From contig NC_045139.1 of the NCBI RefSeq assembly GCF_008831285.2, positions 18,458,354-18,522,353 on the forward strand: DNA of 64,000 bases, in the 5' to 3' direction. The notes below the pieces were generated by a model. That model saw nothing but the letters and a program-made list of their open reading frames with translations, ran no database searches and was not told where the DNA came from. The position numbers and the translations under genes are program-made. The DNA is from Nymphaea colorata (taxonomy: Eukaryota > Streptophyta > Magnoliopsida > Nymphaeales > Nymphaeaceae). Positions 18,597-29,834 of the stretch are shown piece by piece; position 1 is the first letter of the stretch; every line of letters begins with the position of its first letter.

Positions 18597-20530
18597 ATGG
18601 CAAACAGAAGGAAAGGAAAAGAAGTTGTTTCAGATTCTCCTGCAATAAGTTCTTCATCTAGTGTGAATGTGGATGAAGGTGATGTTTCAAAGTCTTATAC
18701 AGTATCTGGTGAAGTATATGTATATGAAGAACAACTACTATTGATGTAGGCAGTGGTGGTAGAAATGTGCATTTTGTATGCAAATATTGTGAAGCTACAT
18801 TTGTAGGATCTTACACAAGAATTAAGGCACATTTGTTGAAGTTGTCAGGTTATGGAATTCGAGGATGTAAAAAAATTTCTACAGAAAAAGCTCAAAAGTT
18901 CAAGAGGTTGCACGATCGTGCTCATGCAATCCACAACAAGAAAAAAACAAGTATTATTGTGACAAATCTTAAGTGTTCTGATAGAAAAAAAAAGACTATA
19001 GAGACATGTTATGATTCTTGCGAAATGATAGAAATAAATAAAGTGATTGCTAAGTTTTTCTATTCTAGCTGCATTCATTTCAATGTAGCTAGAAATCTAT
19101 ATTGGAAGAAGGCTTGTACTAGCAAATTATCAAGATATATACCTCCATGTTAGAAAGGTTGCGTACATCACTCTTAAAAAATGAAAAAAAAAAAACGAGG
19201 TTGAGCAAAGTTTAGAAAGAAAAAAGTTTACATGGAACACGACTGGGGTATCAATTGTTTCTTATGGGTGGACAGATGTTCAAAGACGTCCACTAATTAA
19301 TTTCGTCGCCATTGCATGTGATGAACCAATATTTTTGAAGGCAATTGATGCATCTGAAGAATATAAAGTTGCTGGATATTTGAAACAATTATTTGTAGAA
19401 GCCATCGAGGAAGTTGGTCCTGATAAAGTGGTGCAACTCATTATAGATAATGTTGTTGTATGCAAAAGTGTTTGACTTAGTTTGAGGTATGATTTTCCAC
19501 ACATTTTTTGGACTTCATGTGTTGCACACACTTTAAATTTAGCACTAAAGGACATATGCAATCCTCCAAGTGAAGATGTAGATCCCAAGAGACATGAGCT
19601 ATTCTCATGAATTCAAGAGATTGAAAAAGATGCAAGAAATATTAGAAATTTCATCATCAATCACCAACATGCATTGTCTCTTTTTAGTAGTTATTCTGAT
19701 TTGAAATTGTTAAAAGTTGCAGAGATAAAATTTGCTTCAATAATTGTCATGTTGAAAATAATTCAAAGAGTGCGAGATGCACTTATTTAGATAGTGTTTA
19801 GTAGAGAGTGGAGTTTTTATCGGGTTGAAGATGAGGCTAAAGCTCAAAGTATTAAAAGCCTTATTGTTGAAGAGATAAAATTGCATATTTTTTTGGATTT
19901 CACAGAGCCAATTTGATGCATGTTGAGAGCTGTTGATAAAGATGAACCTCTGCTTCATAAAGTTTATGCAATGTGGGAAGATATGATTGAACAAATTCAG
20001 CATATAGTTTTCAAGAAAGAACAAAAAGACATTGTACTTGATAATTGAGAGTTCTTTGATCGCATAAATACAATATTAGTTGAAAGATAGGATAAAAGCA
20101 ATACTCTCTTGCATTGCATGACACATTCTTTAAATCCCAAATATTATACTAAAAAATGGATTGAAGGAGCTCTTGGACGTGTTACTCAAAATCTAAATAA
20201 TGAGTTAAACACTCAAAGAATATATTCTTATACCAGAAAACAAGCAATTTGTGAATATAACAAGTTTTTTTTAGGAAATTTTAGTTTAGAAGGCACAACA
20301 GCAGCTAGAGAAGATGATGACATCTGTCCTTTTGATTGGTGGGCATCTTATGGATCAAAAATGTCTGTGCTTCATAAACTTGCTTTGAGGTTACTATCAC
20401 AACTTGTTGCATCATCGTATTCTGAAAGAAATTTGAAGCATATATGTTCATATATACAACATTAAAAGGAACAAGTTTACCAGCCAACGTACAGAGAACT
20501 TGGTTTATGTGCATTCTAATTTACTTCTTC
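18597..20530 (+). pseudogene. hAT-family transposase, multiple stops
   Basis: An ATG at 18597 opens a Ser-rich N-terminus. After a frame change near 18747 comes a BED-type zinc finger (CKYCEATFVGSYTRIKAHLL, from about 18780). Further on are a DUF659-like core with VSYGWTDVQRRPLINFVA (19258) and IIDNVVVCKS (19440), then FWTSCVAHTLNLALKDI (19508). The C-terminal dimerisation region has WWASYGSKMSVLHKLALRLL and SSYSERN (20338-20430). In-frame stops at about 19471, 19608, 19786, 19914, 20046 and 20088 inactivate it. The reading frame is otherwise well kept, so decay is moderate. Confidence 0.88.
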
Positions 20531-21691
20531 TTTCAAGGAAAGAAAAAGAATATAGGTATTTCTTTATTATGTTGTGTTACATTTCTTATATTTTTATGGT
20601 CAATATTTTTATTGTTTAACTTTCATCTTTAATAAAATGTAGTTGTGGATCATTGAAAGCATTAACGAAAATCAAGATATTGGTGGAAGTGGAAGTGGAA
20701 CGCAACTCTGACAATAGAGGTAACATGTATTGATGTATGAATTATGAAGTATGACTGTATGAACTGTGATTTTGTGAACTCAAAACTAGAGTATATTTCT
20801 TGTTGAATGTTGAACTGAAGTCTGATGATTGATAATGATATTGATATCATGATTAGCAAATTGCAGTTTTGATGTTGTTATTTAATAATTTTGTGGTTTA
20901 TGACCATTTTTTGTCATATATATTATATACATATTATTATTATTACAATAAATTAATAACAATAATAATAATAAATACTCTCACCGTACTGCCGCACCTA
21001 AATTTTTTGAAATGTGCCGCACCAGCACCCGCACCCTGCACCTTGGTAACATAGGTCTCGATCACTTGGAATGTGAGCAAGTGAATTTGCTATAGCATGC
21101 TATCTAAACTGATATGTATCAACCTATATTGGTTAAAATAGGTGGAATTGGCCTCTCATCGAAACGCTGTCAAAGCCGATATTCCAAAGGCCGATATTCC
21201 AAAGAATTTTGAAGCATCGGATTAATCTTACTGCTCAAGTAAGAGTAGAAGCCCCCTTTTCCTCTTGTCCTTAAGGTTCAGAACTGTGTTAGTACCAGGC
21301 GCTGAGATTTCCACGTGCTTCAACTTGCATGTAGGGACCTTGCCCCTACATGAGCATAGCCCCCATTCTGATGGGGAATGAAAAACAAAACTGTTAATTT
21401 TGGTTCGGCAAATAATTGTAAGTGACTATCATTATTATATGCACCAATAAAATTAAATTCAGTGAAAGAGAGACCAAATAATTAGTAAATGCAAAACATA
21501 TTGAGTTGCCTTAATCTACCCTATTCAACATTATTAAGTACTAATTAGAGATCCAAGATACTAATACTTGTGAAGCGAGTTTGATCTAGGCACAACATGC
21601 CTTATATATGCATTTGAGTGCTCAAGTTGATGTCATGTAGGGTGAGCCATTATGTTACACTAACTAAGATATACTCAGGAAGTATGTATAG

Positions 21692-21914
21692 CAGAGTTGC
21701 AAACTCACCAGGTTGTCTTAGAAATCACATGAGTCAGCTCGGGTCGTTAAAAAACCTGGCCACGAGTCAAGGTTAGTCCGGCTTGCCCATGACTCGCCCG
21801 ATTCAGCTGAAGTAATTTGAATTATGGTTATTTTAAAACTTGCGAGTCGATGAGTCAACTCGCTAACCCGGTCATTTGTCGATCCGAGTCCGAGTCATGG
21901 GTTTACCAACTATG
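21692..21914 (+). mobile_element. 223-bp MITE (copy A of a three-copy family), hAT-like target duplication
   Basis: The ends are CAGAGTTGCAAACTC and, inverted, CATAGTTGGTAAACCC. They are flanked by an exact 8-bp duplication ATGTATAG (21684-21691 and 21915-21922). The interior has repeated GAGTC/GACTC units and CTGGCCACGAGTCAAGGTT. Related copies lie at 42753-43025 (inverted) and 48960-49156. Confidence 0.88.
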
Positions 21915-21922
21915 ATGTATAG

Positions 21923-22972
21923 TGTATCTGCCTTTGTGTACTTATAAGCGAAAACTTAGATCCTAGATCGAGGAACACCCATATAGAAGATCCAAATTCG
22001 CTTAGCATAGGAAAGATGGTTGCTTGCCTTAACTGGCCCATGATCTTTTCTATGCAAGAGATTAACTCTCAATTGCATACAAGAGGTACACACATTAAAT
22101 CACATATTCGTATATGTATAAGATTGGTATTTTTAATTCGTTTAGTTGCAATTAGATTATGTAAAGATTGTTCATCCTTGGTGTACAAATCTTTACTTTC
22201 TAGAGCTGAAGGTGTTTAAAGCAATGAATCATCAAATCATGAGTATCTTTAACTCCAAGGGGTTGTTTGCAATGTAGACAGTAATAAGCTGTTTTATGAA
22301 TATGCCTTAAAGATTAGACAGATTATGAAATACTATAATATAGTGTCCTATGAATATGTCCAATCTTTAGGGCAGATTCTTGAAATAGTTTGTTACCTAT
22401 CCTATTACCAAACTTATTCCAGCTTATATTGTATCAGTATCACCATGAATATTAAATTATATAACATATGTAATGAAAAACAAAAAAAATTAACATATCA
22501 AAAAATGTGTTAATATTTGACAAATACACTCTTAAACCAGCCACAAAATCAAATAAGCTAATTTACTTCAAAATTTAGGCCGATTTTGATGACACTAGCA
22601 CCGCCATTGTTTACGTATTTAACATTTATTGCCTGCAGAGACATAAAAGTAAGCCGCAAAACACACCAAGGCTTAAACGCCACTTATTTTTTTTCCATAT
22701 TATGCCTCACTCCCTCGAAAACCTCTTAATACTTATCAATCTTTTATTTCTATAGAAGATGGTCACACTTTGTTTCCTCCAAAATTGTCTTCGCATTTTA
22801 TATGTATGTGTGTGTATATGTATGTATATCATATGTATGGAGAGAGAGGAAAATATTAAGGCAAATTTATTGCACCTCATCCTGGAGACAAGATTCCAAT
22901 CTTTTCATCTCAATAAATAGGACCAGGCACAAAATATGACTATGAAATTTGGCTCTTTCTTTCAAGCCAAAG
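21923..22972. other. Intergenic, upstream of small ORF
   Basis: No recognisable gene. A possible decayed MITE at about 22258-22415 starts with GGGGTTGTTTGCAATG. A TATG/TGTG-rich stretch lies near 22800-22845. The 22810-22972 part may be leader or promoter of the small ORF at 22973. An upstream ATG at 22937 opens an 18-codon ORF that overlaps its start. Confidence 0.4.
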
Positions 22973-23359
22973 ATGGTTTGGGCTTTGAGTGAGAGGGAGA
23001 AGGAGGATGTTAAGAAGTTTCTAAGGTTTGATCTTGAGCATTTGGCCGCGGTCGGCGAACATGGCTCTGGCAACTTCGACTGCATTGCTAACATACTGCA
23101 GAACTTCAACTCCATTTTCCCTTCAGACAAAGATGAGAAGATGAAAGGCATCTCCAATGGTGATGAAGGTGATGGTAGTTTCAGAGGGGTGAAGATGATG
23201 AAGTATCTGCTAGAGCCCTCCGATGTGATCAAATCAGAAGTCTCTGTTAGGAACTTCTCCAAGGGAATGCAATTGGAAATGGATGCTTCAGGTCGTCTCT
23301 TTCTTGCCACCACATTCACAACTGAAGTTTCCATTAAGAGATCATATCCGAAGAGTTAG
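22973..23359 (+). CDS. Small hypothetical protein, 128 residues
   Basis: A single uninterrupted ORF starts at an ATG in good context (A at -3, G at +4) and gives 128 residues. It begins MVWALSEREKEDVKKFL and ends with a basic tail (KRSYPKS). The N-terminal half is probably helical and rich in Glu, Lys and Leu; the middle is acidic and Gly/Asp-rich. I see no signal peptide, membrane segment or known motif. The amino-acid use and ordered hydrophobic pattern look coding, and its composition is less AT-rich than its surroundings. An antisense ORF over the same bases is probably a shadow. I do not recognise the family. It could be a lineage-specific gene, the terminal exon of a larger gene, or a captured fragment. 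Confidence 0.5.
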   Translation: MVWALSEREKEDVKKFLRFDLEHLAAVGEHGSGNFDCIANILQNFNSIFPSDKDEKMKGISNGDEGDGSFRGVKMMKYLLEPSDVIKSEVSVRNFSKGMQLEMDASGRLFLATTFTTEVSIKRSYPKS

Positions 23360-26300
23360 TCATTCATGTCCATGCTTTGATGGCATGCCAACAACTAGAA
23401 TATAATGTGGTCTTCAGGCTTTCTAGGTATTTTTATAGAAATTATTGGTTTTTTGTTCTCTTTTTCTTTTCTGATGCAAAGAAAAAATCTCGTGTAATCT
23501 TTTAGATGTCTGTTGAACACTGATCCGCCGATTAAAACGTCGGTATTGCAAAATAATCGAAAGGTATGTACCTTCCGGCCATGTTTGATAGCTATGTTGC
23601 CTTAAAAGTTGATCCTTGGGATCTCAATAGCACGGATTTCAAATTCATACTAAAAAAAAAAAACCATGGACTTTGATCTGACCTTAAATCTATAGATCAG
23701 AGATTTCTCTGTTCTCAACTCAACTCGGATCTGACTCAAAGTTGGAAAAATGTTTGTATGGGTTTCTTTATTGAACAAACTTGCATGCTCTACAGACTAT
23801 ACAAAATGGAAGAAAACTCAACCAACATCAGAAGAGAGGAAAATCCATTGAATAATTTAGAAATTATATATATATATATATATATAAACTAACTCTTATT
23901 GGGTTTTTATCGCCACGATGTTAGTAGATGAAAAGACCACAAAGAAATATCTGGGCACAAACAAAAAGTTTTGGAAAATGGAAAAGAAAACTACCACAGG
24001 AGAACCTTATTTGTCGCAACGATATTGTTTTTTTCCTTTTTTAACGTTAAGCGGTTTTTTTCATTGTTGTTAATGGGCAGCGTAGCTTGTGAATGAATGG
24101 AAACGCAAAAATGTAAAGTACGGATGCTTATTATTGACCAAGTCCAGTATGTTCTCCAAAGCATTTATAGCCTCATTGATTGCATTAAATTAATTAAGAT
24201 TTTCACGAAATGTTATCCTTTTTCTTTTTTCAAAATCGTATCAAAATTTCATAAAATAATAATTTTGCTTGCCATCACTTTCATAATAAATCTGTTGAGA
24301 AGCATTTAATTGGTAATAGGAACACCACCTTTGTTAAAAGGCTTGATTCAATTATGTGGCCGGTTCAAGAGCGTCACCTCAATTTTTAATTCGAATACGA
24401 AAATGAAATGTGCCAAACGAGAACCAGTTCTATAAAACCTTGCCATCAATGTTGCAAGTATCTTCTAAGATACATATGCGCCTAAGTTACGTGGTATTAT
24501 CTCTCATACTCTCAAGTTTGAGATACCGTATGGTCGTTGTCACACTTCGGTGCATTATTAATCTTATCTAATATAAATAGTGGCATGCACGATACTTGAG
24601 TTTACCTTTGTCTTGCATGTTTGCGCAACAAGCTCGGCGGGTTCATTTGTTATGAATAATTTCAACAACATTAGTTGTAAATCATGTTATGAGCAACCAC
24701 TTTTTCTTGATTATCAAATTAATTTACATATGTAATTCTTTTTCTACTAACCATTGAATACTTCTCATGGTCATTATATGTGCCTCTCACATAATTTAGA
24801 CTCAGTATATAATACATAGTGGCATGAAAAGTGATAAACATCACCATGGCACTTTTTAGTTCATTTTCAGCTCTTTTTTTTTAATGACAATAATAATGAT
24901 AATAAGTACTTGTAGATAATATTAATGAAAGTTTCCTATAGTTTTCAAAAGCACAATGTAAAACTCATTTTTTGTCATCCAAACAAAAACTATGTTTCAA
25001 GAAGCGAAAGCTGGGCTTTTGACAGATCATCCGAACACATAAACCTGGTTTGCAAAACTCAATTAAAAAAATAGGTTTTCTGAAAACCAATTTTTTCGAG
25101 GTCTTGTCCAAACACAAACTTACCATTTTTGTTTGTTTAGACGATTTGAAATATCAAGTTCTTGAGGACGTGATCCAAAACGGATTCATTATTTTTAGAT
25201 TGAAGTAGCTTTCGCTTCGATCAACTGCATGCAAAATCAGATTCGATTTATCTTCGATTGAAGAACATGGTAACTCGAAATTTTTTTACCTCCTAAATGT
25301 GATTGACGGTGATGTTACTTTTTCCATTTGGCAAAAGTTAGTGTTGTTAGAGGAACAAACAACGAGAGTTGTTAAACTCAAGGGGTTATAGTGCATTGGG
25401 CGGCAAAACGGTCCACTTAAAGGGGTTTGAAGTTCAAATCTATTGTTGTGTTATCACTAAATTCTATCACCTCTTAGTGAACTCCTTCTTATCTTAAAAC
25501 CAGACTTTAAAGTGTCGCTGTTTCATTGAGTGCTTTGTAAATGACTTTTTATTTGAGTGTATATAAAATTAATATTACAGTTGCGTTATTTCAATATGTT
25601 TTGTTCGACTTGTTATGGCCTCTTAAAAAATGTCTTGTTAGTTAGTTCATACAGTATCATGGTTGCATTTAATTTTATTGATGGCTTATTGTGCTTTTAT
25701 AAACATTATGTTATTTGAATCTATCTTAAAAAGAATTCTCTCTTTGACTAACTGCTTATCATTTCTTACTAAACACTTTAATTTTCTTTTCAAGAGGATT
25801 CGAGGACATTGATGGGAAGAGGATATCTTCGTCATTGGGGACATAACCGGCGGCCTTATTCAAGAAAAATGACAACGATACGTCAAATTCTTACTTTTAG
25901 TCGGAAATCAGAGAAATCTCTTTGCCTTATCCTACAACAGGGAAAAGGAGGCATGTCTTTTGTGAAAATTTTTTAGTTTAATCTGAAATGAAGAAAAAGA
26001 AAGGAGGAAAGGTGATTTTTTGTCCTTTAGGAACCTTGGATTCGGCAATACCAAAAGCAGGTGATGATAATTATTTGGCCTTTTTTCTCTTTTATAATTT
26101 ATATTTCAGGATTTTTTTTTCTCTCTCTCTCTTTATCTTTTATAGTTTATAAAAATTATTTAACAGTAAAGCAGTAGCACTTGTGGTTCCGGGCAAAAAC
26201 AAGATTACCAATTTTTTAATAACACTAGGAGAGAGGGCCTAGAACCAGGTTTTCAGAGCATTTGAGGTGCTGGATTTGAGAAAAACTTAGTTTTGATAAA

Positions 26301-26560
26301 ATCTGGTTTTGTAAAAAAAAAAAAAAAAAAGAGTAAAAGACATGACGGAAAACTAAACCTAAACAAATAAATCAAATTATCAAGAATTCATTAAAAACTT
26401 GGTTTATATGAAACCAAATTTAGAAGGGGATGTCATCCAAACAACACTTCCAAAATTCACCTTCCAACTTCACATCAAGATAATCGTGACATCAAAAATT
26501 TTAAAGAATGTCCACTAAATAATGAATTGTTACAAAAAACTTGTTAAATTGTTACAAGCC
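23360..26560. other. AT-rich intergenic region
   Basis: No supported gene. It contains an (AT)n microsatellite at about 23866-23886 and two copies of the AAAACCTGGTTT-rich repeat family (about 24950-25140 and 26255-26465). A fragment at about 25375-25450 has GGTTATAGTGCATTGGGC and GAAGTTCAAATC, which look like decayed SINE A- and B-boxes. ORFs are short and unrecognised. Confidence 0.5.
26255..26465. repeat. AAAACCTGGTTT-rich dispersed repeat
   Basis: This segment has AAATCTGGTTTTGTAAAA, ATTAAAAACTTGGTTTATAT and GGATGTCATCCAAACAACAC, a pattern shared with about 24950-25140, 32035-32300 and 60625-60860. It is a probable MITE family ending in GTTTGGATGACAYCC. It lies about 740 bp upstream of the PMI1 start codon. 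Confidence 0.5.
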
Positions 26561-26764
26561 ATTGCCAGCTATTGTCAGTTCATTATAAAAATAAAATAAA
26601 AAAGAAAGCAATCAGTGACATGAGATTTCAGGTAAATACAAGGACTGCGTGGGTAAATTCAAGGCCATCGTATCCCCTTCGCCGGAAGATGACAGAGAAC
26701 GTCTCATTCCAGGAACTTCCCGTCGTAAATACAGAGCCCTACTATCCCCCACCACTTCCGGAAC

Positions 26765-27203
26765 CACGCTCTCTCTCTCCTTTCTCTCTGACTCTCTCTC
26801 TATGTGCTCTTCCGTCTTCTTCCCTCGTCTGGCGTGGCCAGAAGGACCACCGCACCACAAATTACAACTACCATCTTCCCCACATTCAACGTCCTCTCTC
26901 TCTCGCTCTCTCTCTCTCGCTCTGTGGTGATCAAGTTGCAGAGAATTCTTCCCTCGTAGGAAACGCATTTATGGCAATTGATTTGATCACCACCGGCCCC
27001 ATCAGATGGAATGAATGATAAAGGCTTCTGTGTGCGTGTGTGACGGGAACTCGACCATCCATCCTCCCAACTTTCTACTGGTCCTCCCTCTCCCACATAA
27101 TCCAAAGCCATGGCTCTCTCACCACCTCTAATTTTCGCTTCCTTATCCCCTTGCTGCTTGCTCATCAAGACCAACATCGTTGGTCGGCTCGGAGTGAGTG
27201 GAC
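26765..27203 (+). promoter_or_regulatory. CT-rich 5' leader / promoter of PMI1-like gene
   Basis: Two CT-rich tracts (about 26768-26802 and 26890-26925) precede the start codon, as is typical of plant 5' UTRs and GAGA-type core promoters. ORFs in this stretch in both directions come from the CT repeats. A TATAAAA lies at about 26584-26590 but would give a leader of nearly 600 bp, so its role is uncertain. Confidence 0.4.
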
Positions 27204-29834
27204 ATGGCGGAGAATCAGGTGGAGCGCCGGAATTCCGGCAATCAGCTGCTCGAAGAAATCGAGGCCTTGAGCCATTCTCTCTACCAGTCGCACACCGCCC
27301 GCAGAACGGCCTCCCTCTCTCTTCCCTCTTCTGCGGAGGTGCTCTCTGGCGCTGGACTCCGCGGCCAGGCTGATGACGCCACACGCCGGAAGCGGTCATC
27401 CACGTCGACGATATCGGGATCGCCGGCGCCGGAGGTCTCAGAGGTCAGGGGCAGGACCCGCCGGATGTCCCTGAGCCCATGGAGGTCGCGGCCGAAGGCG
27501 GATGATCGTGATGAGGATCGACGCCGGCCTGACATGGAAAACGAGCTGCCGGCCGTGGCGACAGCAGCGACTGCGGATAGGAAGAAGGGTATCTGGAACT
27601 GGAAGCCGATGAGGGCGCTGTCGCACATCGGGATGCAGAAGTTGAGTGTGCTGTTCTCGGTGGAAGTGGTGGCGGTGCAGGGCGTACCGGCGTCGATGAA
27701 CGGACTGCGGTTGGCGGTCTGCGTACGGAAGCAGGAGACGAAGGACGGGGCCCTTCAGACGATGCCGTCGAGGGTGATGCAGGGAGCGGCCGACTTCGAG
27801 GAGACGCTCTTCCTTCGCTGCCACGTTTATTTCTCCTCCTCCAAGCACAGCCCCGGCGTCTTCCGGTTCGAGCCGCGGCCGTTCCTTGTGATCGTCGTCG
27901 CCGTCGACGCTGAGGAGCTCGACTTCGGCCGGAACATTGTAGACCTCAGCAACCTCGTCCAGGAGTCCATGGAGCGCAACGTCGAGGGCGCTAGAGTACG
28001 GCAGTGGGACGCCACGTTCAAGCTCTCCGGAAAGGCCAAGGGCGCTGAACTCGTTCTGAAGCTCGGCTTCCAGATAATGGAAAAGGATGGAGGTATCTTC
28101 AAGATGGAGAAGGCTGGCGATCCCTTCGTCAGGAAGCAGTCGAAGGCGTCCTTCAGCGTGCCGAGCTCCAATGTCGGCTCGCCAAGGATCACGGCGATTG
28201 TCGAGTCGCCAAAGTCGGCGAGATCGCAGGCCCTTCGGGCGGACCTGCAGAAGATTGAGCATCTCAACCTTGACGATGATGACGATGACCAGCCCGCGCC
28301 CATGGCGGCTAAATCCCATGAACCAGAAGACAATGCAGGTGATGATCTTCCCGAATTTGAAGTTGTCGATAAGGGGGTTGAGATCCAGAAGCCAGAGAAA
28401 GCAGAGTCGGAACCTGAAGTGGCGGAATCCGAGGAGAACGAAGGTTCGGCTTCTAGCGAGGTCGTGAAGGAGGTTGTAGAGGATAGGTTCCACAAGCGGA
28501 GATTGACAGAGCTCGACGCCATTGCTGAGCAGATCAAAGCTCTCGAATCCTTAATTGGCGACGACAAGCGTGGCGCGAAGGAAGATGAACTCGATTTACA
28601 GAACCTTGACGCCGAGGAAGAAACTGTGACCAGGGAGTTTCTTCAGATGCTGGAGGAAGAAGGAGAAGCAGAGCCGAAGTCCTCCGGATTCCAATTCTTG
28701 AATGATCCTTCTCTGAAAATGGGGAGGAGGGAAGAAGATGATGGGGACAAGGTTGGCCTTGTCTTCCTGCCGGACCTGGGGAAGGGATTGGGCTCCGTCG
28801 TCCAGACAAGGGACGGCGGCTTCCTTGCCGCTGCAAACCCACTCAATGTGGCTATCTCCCGAAAGGCTCAGCCGGAATTGGCAATTCAGGTCACTAAACC
28901 GATAGTCTTCCCCGTCAATACCGGCGGGTCCTCCGGTTTCGACATAGTTCAGAAGTTGGCTGCTTTAGGAGCACAGGAGCTGAGCACCCGGCCGTTCTCG
29001 TTGATGCCCATCGATGATCTCTCGAGAAAGGCTCCCGAGCAGATTGCGTTCGAAGGCATTGCCTCCGCGGTCATCGGTGGCCGAAACAAGGAGGTTGCAA
29101 GCAGCAGCGCGGCGAGGTCAGTAGCAATCATTAAGAAGATAACGGCAGCCATGAATTCTGGGAGGAAGGAAAGAGTAGAGAGCGGAATTTGGAATGCAGA
29201 AGAGGAGCCAGTCACCATAAATAACTTAGTGGCATCTGCACTGCAGAAGATAGAGGCTGTAGCAGTGGAGGCCCTGAAGATTCAGGCAGATATGGCAGAT
29301 GACGAACCCCCATTCGACATTTCTGCCATTGTTGGGAAGCCTGATCCTGCTGGTAATATCTTGACAAATGCTGTGCAAGTGGATCGATGGGAGCAGAATT
29401 GGTCGACAAATGCAGTCTCGTTAGCGGCACTGGTGCAGCTCCGGGACCCATCGAGGCAGCTCGAAGCTGTCGGAGCTCCGATGTTGGTCATTCTACAGGC
29501 AGTGCGCTTCAGCGGTTCGGAAAAGGAGCAGTATGAAGATGAGGAGGAAATAAAATTCAAGGCAACGAGTGTTCACGTGGCTGGTTTAAAAGTGAGGCAG
29601 GGCGGGAAGAGGAACTTGTGGGATGGAGACCGGCAGCGGCTGACGGCAGCACAGTGGCTGGTGGCTCATGGGTTGGGGAAGTCAGGGAAGAAGGAGAAGC
29701 AGCAAGGAAGAGTAGTCAAAGGGCCAGCGGACTTGATCTGGAGCCTCTCGGCGCGTGCGGTCGCTGGTCTCTGGCTTAAGCCAACCAGGAATCCTGATAT
29801 CAAGTTCCCAAAACAAACAGTACCTGTGAGTTAA
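27204..29834 (+). CDS. PLASTID MOVEMENT IMPAIRED 1-like protein
   Basis: A single exon of 876 residues, close to Arabidopsis PMI1 (about 840). The start is the ATG of MAENQ at 27204, since the frame continues upstream without a better ATG. The N-terminus QLLEEIEALSHSLYQSH is a family hallmark. A C2-NT domain follows at about 145-290 (LSVLFSVEVVAVQGVP, ADFEETLFLRC, VRQWDATFKL). Next come an acidic, probably coiled region (340-470), FLPDLGKGLGSVVQTRDGG, and a conserved C-terminal half ending in WLKPTRNPDIKFP. PMI1 is needed for chloroplast and nuclear movement in response to blue light, through chloroplast-associated actin filaments, and has also been linked to ABA responses. The ORF is GC-rich, unlike its surroundings, which explains long open frames on the other strand; I regard those as shadows. 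Confidence 0.95.
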   Translation: MAENQVERRNSGNQLLEEIEALSHSLYQSHTARRTASLSLPSSAEVLSGAGLRGQADDATRRKRSSTSTISGSPAPEVSEVRGRTRRMSLSPWRSRPKADDRDEDRRRPDMENELPAVATAATADRKKGIWNWKPMRALSHIGMQKLSVLFSVEVVAVQGVPASMNGLRLAVCVRKQETKDGALQTMPSRVMQGAADFEETLFLRCHVYFSSSKHSPGVFRFEPRPFLVIVVAVDAEELDFGRNIVDLSNLVQESMERNVEGARVRQWDATFKLSGKAKGAELVLKLGFQIMEKDGGIFKMEKAGDPFVRKQSKASFSVPSSNVGSPRITAIVESPKSARSQALRADLQKIEHLNLDDDDDDQPAPMAAKSHEPEDNAGDDLPEFEVVDKGVEIQKPEKAESEPEVAESEENEGSASSEVVKEVVEDRFHKRRLTELDAIAEQIKALESLIGDDKRGAKEDELDLQNLDAEEETVTREFLQMLEEEGEAEPKSSGFQFLNDPSLKMGRREEDDGDKVGLVFLPDLGKGLGSVVQTRDGGFLAAANPLNVAISRKAQPELAIQVTKPIVFPVNTGGSSGFDIVQKLAALGAQELSTRPFSLMPIDDLSRKAPEQIAFEGIASAVIGGRNKEVASSSAARSVAIIKKITAAMNSGRKERVESGIWNAEEEPVTINNLVASALQKIEAVAVEALKIQADMADDEPPFDISAIVGKPDPAGNILTNAVQVDRWEQNWSTNAVSLAALVQLRDPSRQLEAVGAPMLVILQAVRFSGSEKEQYEDEEEIKFKATSVHVAGLKVRQGGKRNLWDGDRQRLTAAQWLVAHGLGKSGKKEKQQGRVVKGPADLIWSLSARAVAGLWLKPTRNPDIKFPKQTVPVS

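Larger units (their letters stand above)
17053..21054 (+). mobile_element. 4.0-kb hAT transposon, degenerate, carrying a host gene fragment
   Basis: The left end TTATGATACCATGGTG and the inverted right end CTATGTTACCAAGGTG match at 13 of 16 bases. The element is flanked by an exact 8-bp duplication, GTCTCGAT, at 17045-17052 and 21055-21062, the hallmark of hAT insertion. Subterminal DNA on both sides is rich in GGTGCGGGTGCG units. Inside, in order, are a (CT)n run, a UPL1/UPL2-like gene fragment (17496-18232), and a BED-finger hAT transposase with several in-frame stops (18597-20530). The element cannot make a full transposase, but its intact ends might be moved in trans. Confidence 0.92.

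Noticed and set aside
27438-28567. Long minus-strand ORFs (351 and 246 codons) opposite the PMI1-like gene
   Set aside because: They lie wholly inside the GC-rich coding region of PMI1 and have Arg/Pro/Ser-rich content typical of antisense frames, with no domain.
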